A stretch of DNA of 39,085 nt. It comes from a virus. Shown in pieces: positions 19,862 through 27,918 of this stretch. The notes beneath the pieces were generated by a model. It saw only the letters and a list, made by a program, of their open reading frames with translations, made no database searches and was not told the DNA's origin. A program made the translations under genes and the position numbers. How positions within the stretch are numbered: position 1 is the stretch's first letter; each line of letters opens with the position of its first letter. The DNA lies in the IMG/VR virus record IMGVR_UViG_3300045541_000080, positions 1 through 39,085 of that record, one strand, 5' to 3'.

Positions 19862-20254
19862 ATGCCCGTACTTAATGGTAATAGCATTGGAGTTTATGTT
19901 GGTGGACAACTTATCGGTTGTTTGACCAATGCTACATTTAATAGCACCAACACAACTATTGATGTGACTTGCAAGGACAATAACGGTCAACGTTCTGTTC
20001 TCCCGTCAGGAAATAGTGCAACGGTAGAATTTGAGGGATTGTATAACCCATCATCAACTTATGCTCTTGATGATTTGATTGATATTCACAAAAATAAGAC
20101 TGAAGTTTCTATTGGAATTGGTGATCAAACCAATTTAACAATTTATGCTCAAGCTTATTTGAATACTCTTTCATTTACTGGGCCTTTAAATGCTGCAACT
20201 ACTTTTAGTGGCACATTTGAAATCAGCGGAACATGGGCTAAATACGTTTCTTAA
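19862..20254 (+). CDS. Major tail tube protein
   Basis: 130 residues. NGNSIGVYVGGQLIGCLTNA, FNSTNTTIDVTCKDNNGQRS and GNSATVEFEGLYNPSSTYAL, DDLIDIHKNK and a final strand FSGTFEISGTWAKYV. This is the TP901-1-type tail-tube fold (C-K-D-x-G and an insertion loop, then F-x-x-x-F-x-I-S-G). It polymerises around the tape measure into the non-contractile tail. The stop and the next start overlap (TTAATGG). Confidence 0.88.
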   Translation: MPVLNGNSIGVYVGGQLIGCLTNATFNSTNTTIDVTCKDNNGQRSVLPSGNSATVEFEGLYNPSSTYALDDLIDIHKNKTEVSIGIGDQTNLTIYAQAYLNTLSFTGPLNAATTFSGTFEISGTWAKYVS

Positions 20255-20598
20255 TGGATCAATACAAAGGCATAGTTAAGATAAATGTTTTTGGTGCTGA
20301 ACGTGGGTTTAAGTTTGGCACAATGCAAGCTGCTTTATTTTGTAAAGAAATGAAGTGTAAGTTAAATGACATGGCTACATTACTTGATGGTAATGATATT
20401 GATGCTCAAATAACTTGGTATTGGACTGCATCTGTTGCTTATTCAAGATTGTATAAACAACCTGAATATAGCAAAGATGAAGTCGCTGCATGGATTGATG
20501 ATTTTGGATTTGAATCTATGGAGCAGAAAACAGCTGAAAATATGGAAATCCCAAACGTGGAAACCCCTCTGAATCAAGAGGGGATACAAGCGAAATAA
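20254..20598 (+). CDS. Tail assembly chaperone, upstream frame (G)
   Basis: 114 residues: GIVKINVFGAERGFKFGTMQ, AALFCKEMKCKLNDMATLLD and ITWYWTASVAYSRLYKQPEY, then EVAAWIDDFGFESMEQKTAE. This resembles the gpG part of phage tail chaperones, which hold the tape measure during tail assembly. It follows the tail-tube gene. The TAA at 20596-20598 lies within an open region of the -1 frame, so a fraction of ribosomes should extend into the downstream frame. Confidence 0.85.
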   Translation: MDQYKGIVKINVFGAERGFKFGTMQAALFCKEMKCKLNDMATLLDGNDIDAQITWYWTASVAYSRLYKQPEYSKDEVAAWIDDFGFESMEQKTAENMEIPNVETPLNQEGIQAK

Positions 20599-20933
20599 CC
20601 ATAGAACAATATCTTGACTTTGCCTTTGTATATTTAAAATTAAGTGTAGAAGAATTTTTTGAATTATCCTGGTATGAGTTTGGTCTTTATATAAAAAGAT
20701 TTGAAAAAGAACAAAAGGATAATGATTTAAAAGAAGAATTTGAATGGTTAAGGATTAGAAAAATATGGGTTTTAATAATAAACTATATGAGGGACTCTAA
20801 AACTAAACCTACTCCATTTAAAGAAACGGATTTGATAAAATTAAGCTTTGATAAAGAAGAAGAACAACAAAAACCAATGAGTCCTGAAGAAGTAGAAAAA
20901 TTATTCCCAAAGACAATTAATATAAATAAATAA
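20538..20933 (+). CDS. Tail assembly chaperone, -1 frame extension (GT)
   Basis: Relative to the G frame this one is -1. It opens after a TGA at 20535-20537 and runs to TAA at 20931-20933. It has no ATG, GTG or TTG before 20787, yet encodes a convincing T domain: ITIEQYLDFAFVYLKLSVEE, SWYEFGLYIKRF, EFEWLRIRKIWVLIINYMRD and MSPEEVEKLFP. The SWYEFGLY block is typical of the GT extension. It must therefore be made by -1 frameshifting within 20538-20598. I see no X-XXY-YYZ heptamer; the single-tRNA slip candidates are GGGG (20580-20583) and CCCC (20564-20567). The coordinates mark the open frame, not the exact slip point. Confidence 0.8.
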   Translation, partial: KYGNPKRGNPSESRGDTSEITIEQYLDFAFVYLKLSVEEFFELSWYEFGLYIKRFEKEQKDNDLKEEFEWLRIRKIWVLIINYMRDSKTKPTPFKETDLIKLSFDKEEEQQKPMSPEEVEKLFPKTININK

Positions 20934-21349
20934 TGGCATCTTTTAATAAATTCAATCAGTTTGTAGAAGACCTTGCAAAAGGTGTTCACAACTTTACAAG
21001 TGATAGCACTTGCACGGTTACCGTAGCATTAACTGCATCAGCACCAATATCAACTAATAGCGTATTGGCTGATTTAACACAGATCAGCTATACTAACCTT
21101 TCAAGCCGTGTAATTACCGGAATTACAGCAGAACAAACATCAGGAACCGTATCATTTACTGCAAATGATTTGGTTCTGACTGCATCAGGAACGGTAGCTA
21201 CATTTAGATATGTTGTTTTGTATAATGATGATCCTACTAGCCCTGCCGATCCATTAATTGGATGGTATGATTATGGTGCAAACGTGACTTTACAAAACGG
21301 AGAAACTTTTACCATTGACTTTACAACTGGATTTGCAACTTTAGCTTAA
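20933..21349 (+). CDS. Virion protein of the tail region, beta-rich
   Basis: 138 residues: MASFNKFNQFVEDLAKGVHN, a helix, then beta-strands LADLTQISYTNLSSRVITGI, NDLVLTASGTVATFRYVVLY and PLIGWYDYGANVTLQNGETF. I know this kind of protein from many tailed phages, usually without assigned function, near tail or decoration genes. The YVVLYND and GWYDYG motifs are typical. Start in a TAATG overlap with the chaperone extension. It is probably a structural or decoration protein. Confidence 0.75.
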   Translation: MASFNKFNQFVEDLAKGVHNFTSDSTCTVTVALTASAPISTNSVLADLTQISYTNLSSRVITGITAEQTSGTVSFTANDLVLTASGTVATFRYVVLYNDDPTSPADPLIGWYDYGANVTLQNGETFTIDFTTGFATLA

Positions 21350-21355
21350 TAACAC

Positions 21356-22705
21356 ATGGCAGATAACACAACGCTAAATACAGGTACTGGTGGTGATGTT
21401 ATTGCCACCGATGATATTGCTGGTGTAAAGTACCAACGGGTAAAGATAACTATTGGAGCAGATGGCACAAGTGATGGAGATGTCGCAAGTACAAATCCTC
21501 TGCCAATTGAAGGTTCTGTCGGCATTACTGGAACCGTTGCGGTTACAGATAACTCAGGTAGTCTTACGGTAGATGGTACGGTTACTGCAAATCAGCCATC
21601 ATCTACTGCTTATCGTGTTATTTTATCTGATGGAACATCTGATGTGCCATTGGATGCTGCACACGCTGACGGAGAAGCTAATACTGAAAATCACATTGAT
21701 GTTGGAGCAAAGCTTTTAGTATTCAACGGTACATCTTGGGATAGGCAAAGAGGTAATGCTACTGATGGTATCCTTGTTAATCTTGGAACAAATAACGATG
21801 TGACGGTTACTGGAACGGTTACTGCAAATGCTGGTACTGGTAATTTTACCGTTACTCAGGCAACTGCTGCTAACTTAAATGCAACGGTTACCGGCACGGT
21901 AGCAGCTACACAATCCGGCACATGGAACATAAACAACGTATCAGGAACCGTATCATTACCTACCGGAGCAGCTACATCAGCTAACCAAGCAACTGAAATT
22001 ACATCGTTACAATTACTTGATGATGTTGTAGCAACGGATGGTTCCGCTGCTCTTACTAAGCTTTATCAGGTAGGTGGAACTGATGGAACCAATGCTCAAA
22101 TTCTTTCCACAAATGCAACAGGGCATTTAAATATTGCTGATGGCGGTAACTCTATTACCGTAGATGGAACCGTATCGGTTACAGATGGATTGAATATTGA
22201 AGGTGATGTTGCCCATGACTCTGCTGATTCAGGAAATCCAGTTAAAATAGGATTTCAAGCAGAAAACGCTTTTCCAACTGCGGTAGCAACTGGTGATAGA
22301 GCAAATGGAATATCAGATGTATTTGGTAGACAATTAGTAGCACACATTGACGCAGGTATGCAAGTGTGGAAAGGTGCAAACTATACTACTACACAAACTG
22401 GTACTGATATTTGGACTCCATCATCAACTAAGAAGATATGCATAACATATTTGGCTATATCATCTTATGCAACAACTGGAGCAAGAGTAATATTATGGTT
22501 TGGTGCATCAGGTGATACAACATATACTGCTGGTACAGACCAATTAGTTTGGGCGGGTTCATTTGCACCAAGTGCTAACTCAAGACCAGGTGCAATTATA
22601 TCATTGCCTTATGGCATAACTGCGGTTACTGCTGACCACAGACTTAAAATAACAACGGACGCTGCAATTTCTTTAGACTTAACAATTTATGGTTACGAAT
22701 GTTGA
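21356..22705 (+). CDS. Large beta-repeat virion / fibre protein
   Basis: 449 residues. The N-terminus GDVIATDDIAGVKYQRVKIT, GADGTSDGDVASTNPLPIEG is the common attachment start of such proteins. The middle has many copies of short V-x-G-T-V-T-A/V-T repeats (VGITGTVAVTD, LTVDGTVTANQ, VTVTGTVTANA, VSGTVSLPTG) that suit a beta-helix or fibre shaft. The C-terminal 100 residues form a jelly-roll-like domain ending DLTIYGYEC. It likely lies on the virion surface and may bind the host. It is rich in Thr, Ala and Gly. Confidence 0.75.
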   Translation: MADNTTLNTGTGGDVIATDDIAGVKYQRVKITIGADGTSDGDVASTNPLPIEGSVGITGTVAVTDNSGSLTVDGTVTANQPSSTAYRVILSDGTSDVPLDAAHADGEANTENHIDVGAKLLVFNGTSWDRQRGNATDGILVNLGTNNDVTVTGTVTANAGTGNFTVTQATAANLNATVTGTVAATQSGTWNINNVSGTVSLPTGAATSANQATEITSLQLLDDVVATDGSAALTKLYQVGGTDGTNAQILSTNATGHLNIADGGNSITVDGTVSVTDGLNIEGDVAHDSADSGNPVKIGFQAENAFPTAVATGDRANGISDVFGRQLVAHIDAGMQVWKGANYTTTQTGTDIWTPSSTKKICITYLAISSYATTGARVILWFGASGDTTYTAGTDQLVWAGSFAPSANSRPGAIISLPYGITAVTADHRLKITTDAAISLDLTIYGYEC

Positions 22706-22883
22706 GATAGTTGAAAAGGTAGTTAAAGAAACTACCGTTGAAGTAATGGTTGAGTGCAACCGTTATGTTGATGGAGTTAGAATTGAGCAATGCTCACGAT
22801 CTCCGTTTGTTTTTTCAGCAGAACTAACAGACGAAGAAATTATTCAATTAATATCAGAAAACGAATATAAGAAGTATTTGTAA
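22689..22883 (+). CDS. Small protein between fibre genes
   Basis: 64 residues: VTNVEIVEKVVKETTVEVMV, ECNRYVDGVRIEQCSRSPFV and ELTDEEIIQLISENEYKKYL. It overlaps the fibre gene by 17 nt and the next by 1 nt (TAATG). Two cysteines, an acidic C-terminal helix; no family recognised. It could be an assembly factor for the neighbouring fibre. Confidence 0.65.
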   Translation: MVTNVEIVEKVVKETTVEVMVECNRYVDGVRIEQCSRSPFVFSAELTDEEIIQLISENEYKKYL

Positions 22884-23965
22884 TGCCTACTTTTTTTGGT
22901 GCTACAAGTGTTCCGGTTGATGGTGCTGCTGCAACAAACGCAACCACAACGATAACTTTGACTCCACCAACATCAATGTTGAATGGAGATTTAGTTATTG
23001 TATACTTGACTCAAAGAGGTACTGCCACATTTAGTGTTGGTGTAACTGGTGGACAAACGTGGACATCAATAGGTCAAAATGTAGGTACTACTAACGTAGC
23101 ACTTGAGACATATTGGGCAAGATATAACGGTACTTGGGCAGCAAACCCACGTTTTGACTTTTCAGCCGGCACGAACACAACTGCCGTTATGCTTGTGTTT
23201 CGTCCTGATACAAGCACGAACGTATGGGCAACTGAACAAATTGCAACTACAAACGCAGCAGCAGCAGCTACTATTACCGTGACTGGCATCACTCCGGCAA
23301 ATCCAAATAACGTAACGGTTGCTAACTGGAATACTGCTGACGATAATACTTGGGGTACACTTACAGGAACAAACTGGACTAAAGGTACTTTATCTGCACA
23401 ATACAGAAATACTGCCGGTACTGACGCATCATCGACATTTGCATATCAATTACAATCTACTGCTGCTGCAACTAACAACGTATCACAAACTCAGTTGACA
23501 TTAGGTAACGATGCTACTGCATGGAGGCGAGTTACTTGGTATGAATATCAGCAACAGACGGTTGATAAATTTGAGTTATGGAATGCTACTACAAATGTTT
23601 TTGTAAGAGACTTAATAAATAACGATACTATATCAATTGGAACAGATGTTCCTACTTTATCAGCAGTTGCAATTAGAGCAAGAACTACACCTGATGATAC
23701 GGTTGGCTCAGTTCGTTTAGATTTAAGTGGCTCTTCAACACAAGGTAGAACTGAAAATACTGCTCCATATTTCTTATATGGTGATAATGCCGGAGACCCT
23801 GACCCTTGGCTTGGCAATGCCGGAACTCATTCACTAACTGCTACTGCTTGGAGTGCAAGTGGAGCAAGTGGTATTCAGGGTTCATCATTAACTATTTCAT
23901 TTAATATAGATACTGGATTTACTCCAGTTGACCCATTTGGTATGCAAGGCTTTTTTGGATTATAA
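22883..23965 (+). CDS. Large adhesin-like virion protein
   Basis: 360 residues, Thr/Ala/Asn-rich. N-terminal domain: TTTITLTPPTSMLNGDLVIV, QTWTSIGQNVGTTNVALETY and AVMLVFRPDTSTNVWATEQI; this same layout (P-x-x-x-x-x-G-D-L then a W-T and an R-aromatic strand) recurs in the 31375-32028 protein. The C-terminal half (KFELWNATTNVFVRDLINND, TPDDTVGSVRLDLSG, DPWLGNAGTHSLTATAWS) is an Ig- or carbohydrate-binding-like domain. Likely a surface fibre or decoration. It lies 3 nt from the next gene. Confidence 0.72.
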   Translation: MPTFFGATSVPVDGAAATNATTTITLTPPTSMLNGDLVIVYLTQRGTATFSVGVTGGQTWTSIGQNVGTTNVALETYWARYNGTWAANPRFDFSAGTNTTAVMLVFRPDTSTNVWATEQIATTNAAAAATITVTGITPANPNNVTVANWNTADDNTWGTLTGTNWTKGTLSAQYRNTAGTDASSTFAYQLQSTAAATNNVSQTQLTLGNDATAWRRVTWYEYQQQTVDKFELWNATTNVFVRDLINNDTISIGTDVPTLSAVAIRARTTPDDTVGSVRLDLSGSSTQGRTENTAPYFLYGDNAGDPDPWLGNAGTHSLTATAWSASGASGIQGSSLTISFNIDTGFTPVDPFGMQGFFGL

Positions 23966-23968
23966 GAT

Positions 23969-24916
23969 ATGTTATTACCATTATTATTAAATAATCTACT
24001 TACTGGTGCAGCAGCCGTTTTACCTGCCGATAGTGGATCGTTTAATTTTAATGGTCAGAACGCTAATTTAAAACGTGATTACACCTTACAGGCTGATGCC
24101 GGATCGTTTGCGTTACAAGGTGTAAATAATAATTTAAGTAAGACATTTGTACTTACATCTGATTCAGCCACATACCAACTCAATGGTACTGCTGCTAATG
24201 TTGTAAAACAAAGTGTTTTAATTGCATCTCAGGCTGCTTATTCTTTAAATGGTCAAGATGCAAATCTCTCAAAAGTCGTATTATTAATTGCTTCACAAGG
24301 AAGCTATCAATTAAATGGTTCTGATGCTAATTTAAAAAGGACACATATACTGCCAATAACGCAAGGCAGTTATCTATTTACAGGGTTAGATGCTACCTTA
24401 TCAAAGGCAACTCCTAGCATCACATTAACTGCTGATCAGGCAGTTTATTCATTAACTGGTCAGGTTGTTAATTTTAAAAGAGGATATGTTATATCATCAG
24501 GGCAAGGTAATTATCAATTACTTGGACTAGATGCCAATTTCCCTGCTGGAATCATATTACAATCTTCACAAGGCAATTATTCACTCACAGGCAATGACAG
24601 CAATTTTCTAAGAGGATTAGTAATTGTTGCTGAAACTGGTCAATATAATATAACATCGTTACCAGTAAGTTTTGTCGGTGTACTTAATTTGGCTGCTATT
24701 TCGGGTAACTATACCCTAAATGGGCAGACGGCCTTTTTACTTAAAAACGTACCATCAGAGGATTTTAATAGTCTATTAGGAGGTCTTAATTTGAATAGCT
24801 ATATAAATAGTCATATATTAAAAACTAGCTTATCTAATAGTTCTATTAATCAAAAATCTTTTGCTAGAAATATAGAGTTAGATTCAAACAATACATCGGT
24901 AATTATTGAACCATGA
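23969..24916 (+). CDS. Tandem 22-residue repeat fibre protein
   Basis: 315 residues. Residues about 18-265 consist of eleven copies of a unit of about 22 residues with the pattern L-x-x-x-x-G-x-Y-x-L-x-G-x-x-A-N-L-x-x: for example DSGSFNFNGQNANLKRDYT, SQGSYQLNGSDANLKRTHI, SQGNYSLTGNDSNFLRGLV. The repeats are strand-turn-strand units and should stack as a beta-solenoid or fibre shaft. The C-terminal 50 residues (SEDFNSLLGGLNLNSYINSH) are a separate cap. The hydrophobic start MLLPLLLNNLLTGAAA could be a signal-like or attachment segment. The copy number may vary between relatives. Confidence 0.75.
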   Translation: MLLPLLLNNLLTGAAAVLPADSGSFNFNGQNANLKRDYTLQADAGSFALQGVNNNLSKTFVLTSDSATYQLNGTAANVVKQSVLIASQAAYSLNGQDANLSKVVLLIASQGSYQLNGSDANLKRTHILPITQGSYLFTGLDATLSKATPSITLTADQAVYSLTGQVVNFKRGYVISSGQGNYQLLGLDANFPAGIILQSSQGNYSLTGNDSNFLRGLVIVAETGQYNITSLPVSFVGVLNLAAISGNYTLNGQTAFLLKNVPSEDFNSLLGGLNLNSYINSHILKTSLSNSSINQKSFARNIELDSNNTSVIIEP

Positions 24917-25194
24917 TATTTAATACACAAGGATACTTATCCATAAAACTAGACACAGGGGTTAATTTGTCCTCAATAGGAGCCACAAATACATCTATTA
25001 AGTATAAGAAACCATCCGGTGCTACCGGAACGTGGACAGCAACAATAACAGAAACAACAAAATTAATTTACACATTTAGTAATACTGATCTTGATGAAAC
25101 TGGCTTATGGCAGGCACAGGCATTCTTCCAGGTATCAGGTAAAAACGCTTTTTGTGATATTGTAACATTTGATGTAACTGAGAAATTAGTATGA
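24913..25194 (+). CDS. Small beta-sandwich virion protein
   Basis: 93 residues: LSIKLDTGVNLSSIGATNTS, IKYKKPSGATGTWTATITET and DLDETGLWQAQAFFQVSGKN. The pattern (IKYKKPSG...W...DLDETGLWQ) belongs to small Ig-like phage proteins often found beside fibre and holin genes. It overlaps both neighbours by 4 nt. A baseplate or fibre accessory is likely. Confidence 0.7.
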   Translation: MIFNTQGYLSIKLDTGVNLSSIGATNTSIKYKKPSGATGTWTATITETTKLIYTFSNTDLDETGLWQAQAFFQVSGKNAFCDIVTFDVTEKLV

Positions 25195-25436
25195 CCCCTG
25201 AACAGCAAAGCAATTTACTATCCATATTGGAAGAGCGTATTCGTCACATTGACGAAAAGATAGATGCTATCCTAGAGCAAACTACAAAGACTAATGGCAG
25301 GCTTTTAAAAGCTGAACATGAGATTGATGATATTCAATTGTGGAAAGCGGAAATAAAAGGATCATTTAAAACTTTAATTATTGTATTTACGGTTATCGGG
25401 GCAATAATTGGTTGGTTTATATATGAGATAAAATGA
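25191..25436 (+). CDS. XhlA-like coiled-coil membrane protein
   Basis: 81 residues: a charged coiled coil (LLSILEERIRHIDEKIDAIL, NGRLLKAEHEIDDIQLWKAE) and a C-terminal membrane helix (FKTLIIVFTVIGAIIGWFIY). This is the layout of XhlA-type hemolysin/holin accessories. It lies immediately upstream of the holin-like gene with a 4-nt overlap, which supports a lysis role. Confidence 0.72.
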   Translation: MTPEQQSNLLSILEERIRHIDEKIDAILEQTTKTNGRLLKAEHEIDDIQLWKAEIKGSFKTLIIVFTVIGAIIGWFIYEIK

Positions 25437-25876
25437 GTTTTATAAAAAAAATATTGTCTTCAGGTGGTAGTGATATTATCAATTCCGTAGGTAAGGTACT
25501 TGATAATGTTATTACTAATAAAGAAGAATTGGCTCAGGCAAAGATAGAAGCTGAGAAAGAAGTTAATAGGCATTTAGAAGTATTGCAAAATAATCTTCTT
25601 AAAGAAAAAGAATTAGAAATTCAGGATAGATCATCTGCAAGAATCAGAGAGCAAGAATTTTTAAAAGCAACAGGCCATATAGATTGGCTTATGTGGTTTT
25701 TATGTGTAGCTGGATTAGGCATTCTTACCTATTGCCTTGTTATGTTGACAAATAATGAATTACAGAATAAAGAATTATTTATACACTTTTTGGGTATTAT
25801 AGAGGGTGTAGTGGTTTCTATTTATGGGTATTTTTTTGGAAGTTCCGCATCTTCAAAAATTAAAGATTTAAAATAA
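25433..25876 (+). CDS. Holin-like protein, GTA holin (3TM) type
   Basis: 147 residues. N-terminal amphipathic region GGSDIINSVGKVLDNVITNK, a charged helix (AQAKIEAEKEVNRHLEVLQN), SSARIREQEF, then hydrophobic segments WLMWFLCVAGLGILTYCLVM and FIHFLGIIEGVVVSIYGYFF, ending GSSASSKIKDLK. The order matches the Holin_3TM family that opens the membrane for release. The endolysin is about 21 kb away, so the lysis genes are split. It overlaps the tape-measure start by 1 nt. Confidence 0.75.
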   Translation: MSFIKKILSSGGSDIINSVGKVLDNVITNKEELAQAKIEAEKEVNRHLEVLQNNLLKEKELEIQDRSSARIREQEFLKATGHIDWLMWFLCVAGLGILTYCLVMLTNNELQNKELFIHFLGIIEGVVVSIYGYFFGSSASSKIKDLK

Positions 25877-27918
25877 TGGCAAAAGTAACACCAACCGTAG
25901 CGGTACAGATTGTAGCTAATATTGCTCAATTTGGAGGAGCATTAGCTAAAGCAAGTAAAGATTTAAATGCATTTCAAAAGCAATTAAGCAATATTCAAAA
26001 TGCTGTTGTTGGTGTATTTGCTGCACAAAATATTGGTCAATTTGGTGTTGAGTTAGCAAAATTAGGTGGAGAGGCTCAAGCTGTTGGTGCTGCATTCAAA
26101 ACATTAGAAGGCAGCACAGAATTAATGAGGCAATTAAAAGAAGTTACTGGAGGAACGGTTTCAGAACTTGAATTAATGAAACGATCTGTTCAAGCAGCAA
26201 ACTTTGGTATTAATCTTAAACAATTACCTGAACTTTTCAAATTTGCCACATTAAGAGCACAGCAAACTGGTCAATCAGTTGATTATTTAGTTGAATCAAT
26301 TATTATGGGTATTGGTCGTAAATCACCAATGATCCTAGATAACTTGGGTATTTCATTAGTAAGGCTTCGTGAAAAACTTGGTGATGTTGGTTCTGAATCA
26401 GCATCAGTTGCTCAATTTACAAAAATAGTAGGAGATATTGCCAAAGAAGAACTTGGTAAAATGCCTGGCTTTGCAGAAACTGCTGCTACAAGTATAGCAC
26501 GAATTAATGCTGCATGGGATAATATAAAAGTAAATATTGGCGATAGTGCTGTATTTAAAAATACAATGTCAATAATTTCTGAAATGATTATTGGTATTGA
26601 AAGATTTACAAAAAAATTAGAAAGTCAAAAATTAACTGATGAAATTTCAGATATAAATCTATTAGTTAACGCAATAGCAAATTCAAATATTCATTCTAAA
26701 ACTAGATTAGAGTTATTAAAAGAACTAGATTCCAAATATCCTAATTTTTTAAAAAAATTAGATTTAGAAAAAGTAACTAATGAACAATTAGTTAAAAGGC
26801 TTGAAGATGTAAATGGTCAGTACGCACGAAAAATTCAAATGGTTGCTGCTGAAGAAAGTATGGCAGAAGCTAGTAAAAAAGTTCTTGATCTTTTAAGGGC
26901 TCAGGCAGTTTCTCAAAAAGAACTTGATAGGCTAGAAAGTATGCGTGGCAAAGAATCTGTTACTGGTTATGGTGGATTACCAAGATTAAAGGCTGATGAA
27001 ACATTAGAATCTGATATAAAAAGAAAGGAGAAAGCGATAGATATGTTCAATAATAAAATTGAAGATGCTATTCGTGAAGAAATGGTTCTAATGGATAATT
27101 TTAAAAAAGTACTTGAAAAATTTACAACTGGAACAAAAGATGTTTTTGCTGCAACAAATACGGGCATTGCACAAGTTGCGGATCAAACAAAAATTAGATT
27201 AGCTGAATTAGAGAAAAGATTAGGATCTATTAATAATTTAAAAATAGATTTAAAATCATTATTTCCTAAAACGGTATTTGAAGAGGCAAGAGAAAAATTG
27301 GCTGAAGAAGGTAGAAAGGCTAATTTAGCTTTTGTTATGTCTTTTTTAGATGGCAAGGTAGAGTTACCTAAATGGATGCAAGAAATAATTGATAAAATTA
27401 TAGGTGCTCAAAAAACAATTGCAGATCAAACTAAACAATTTAATGAAGCGTTAGGTCAACAATTAACACAATTAAGACAAAATGAAATAGAACAATTATC
27501 AGCTTCTCTTGGTGAATTAGTAGCTGGTGGAATTGAATTTAAAGATTTTGGAAGAAATATAATTAATTCTATTGCTAATTTTATGGAGTTATTTGGTAAA
27601 CAATTAATTCAAATTGGTCTTGGTAAAGATGCATTAGATAATTTATTTAAGGGATTGGGTAAGGGGGGAATAGCAATTGCTGCTGGTATTGCTTTGATTG
27701 GTGCTGCTGCTTATACTAAAAGTAGAATTTCTCAAGCTTATGAACGTGAGCAAGAAAGAGAAAAAATAGCTGAAAGAACGTCCAATAGAAATACAAGATC
27801 AATTAATTCAAGTAGTTCAAGAATAGAAGTTACAGGAACCTTAGTAGGTTCAGGAAGAGATTTAATTGCTGTTATAAATCAAACTAATTACGATAATAAC
27901 ATAAGAAAAGGTGGCTGA
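25876..27918 (+). CDS. Tape measure protein
   Basis: 680 residues, long helices with few aromatics. The N-terminal block (ANIAQFGGALAKASKDLNAF, ESIIMGIGRKSPMILDNLGI) is a phage tail-length domain; a long coiled coil follows (ELLKELDSKYPNFLKKLDLE, KRKEKAIDMFNNKIEDAIRE); near the C-terminus a hydrophobic stretch (GGIAIAAGIALIGAAAYTKS) is typical of tape measures that enter the membrane. By the usual rule of about 0.15 nm per residue, the tail would be roughly 100 nm. Unlike in most siphophages it does not directly follow the chaperone genes; six genes lie between. Confidence 0.92.
   Translation: MAKVTPTVAVQIVANIAQFGGALAKASKDLNAFQKQLSNIQNAVVGVFAAQNIGQFGVELAKLGGEAQAVGAAFKTLEGSTELMRQLKEVTGGTVSELELMKRSVQAANFGINLKQLPELFKFATLRAQQTGQSVDYLVESIIMGIGRKSPMILDNLGISLVRLREKLGDVGSESASVAQFTKIVGDIAKEELGKMPGFAETAATSIARINAAWDNIKVNIGDSAVFKNTMSIISEMIIGIERFTKKLESQKLTDEISDINLLVNAIANSNIHSKTRLELLKELDSKYPNFLKKLDLEKVTNEQLVKRLEDVNGQYARKIQMVAAEESMAEASKKVLDLLRAQAVSQKELDRLESMRGKESVTGYGGLPRLKADETLESDIKRKEKAIDMFNNKIEDAIREEMVLMDNFKKVLEKFTTGTKDVFAATNTGIAQVADQTKIRLAELEKRLGSINNLKIDLKSLFPKTVFEEAREKLAEEGRKANLAFVMSFLDGKVELPKWMQEIIDKIIGAQKTIADQTKQFNEALGQQLTQLRQNEIEQLSASLGELVAGGIEFKDFGRNIINSIANFMELFGKQLIQIGLGKDALDNLFKGLGKGGIAIAAGIALIGAAAYTKSRISQAYEREQEREKIAERTSNRNTRSINSSSSRIEVTGTLVGSGRDLIAVINQTNYDNNIRKGG

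Noticed and set aside
23074-23817. Minus-strand frames inside the adhesin-like gene at 22883
   Set aside because: Val/Ala/Ser-rich reversals of Thr/Ala/Asn codons; no start signals or coupling.
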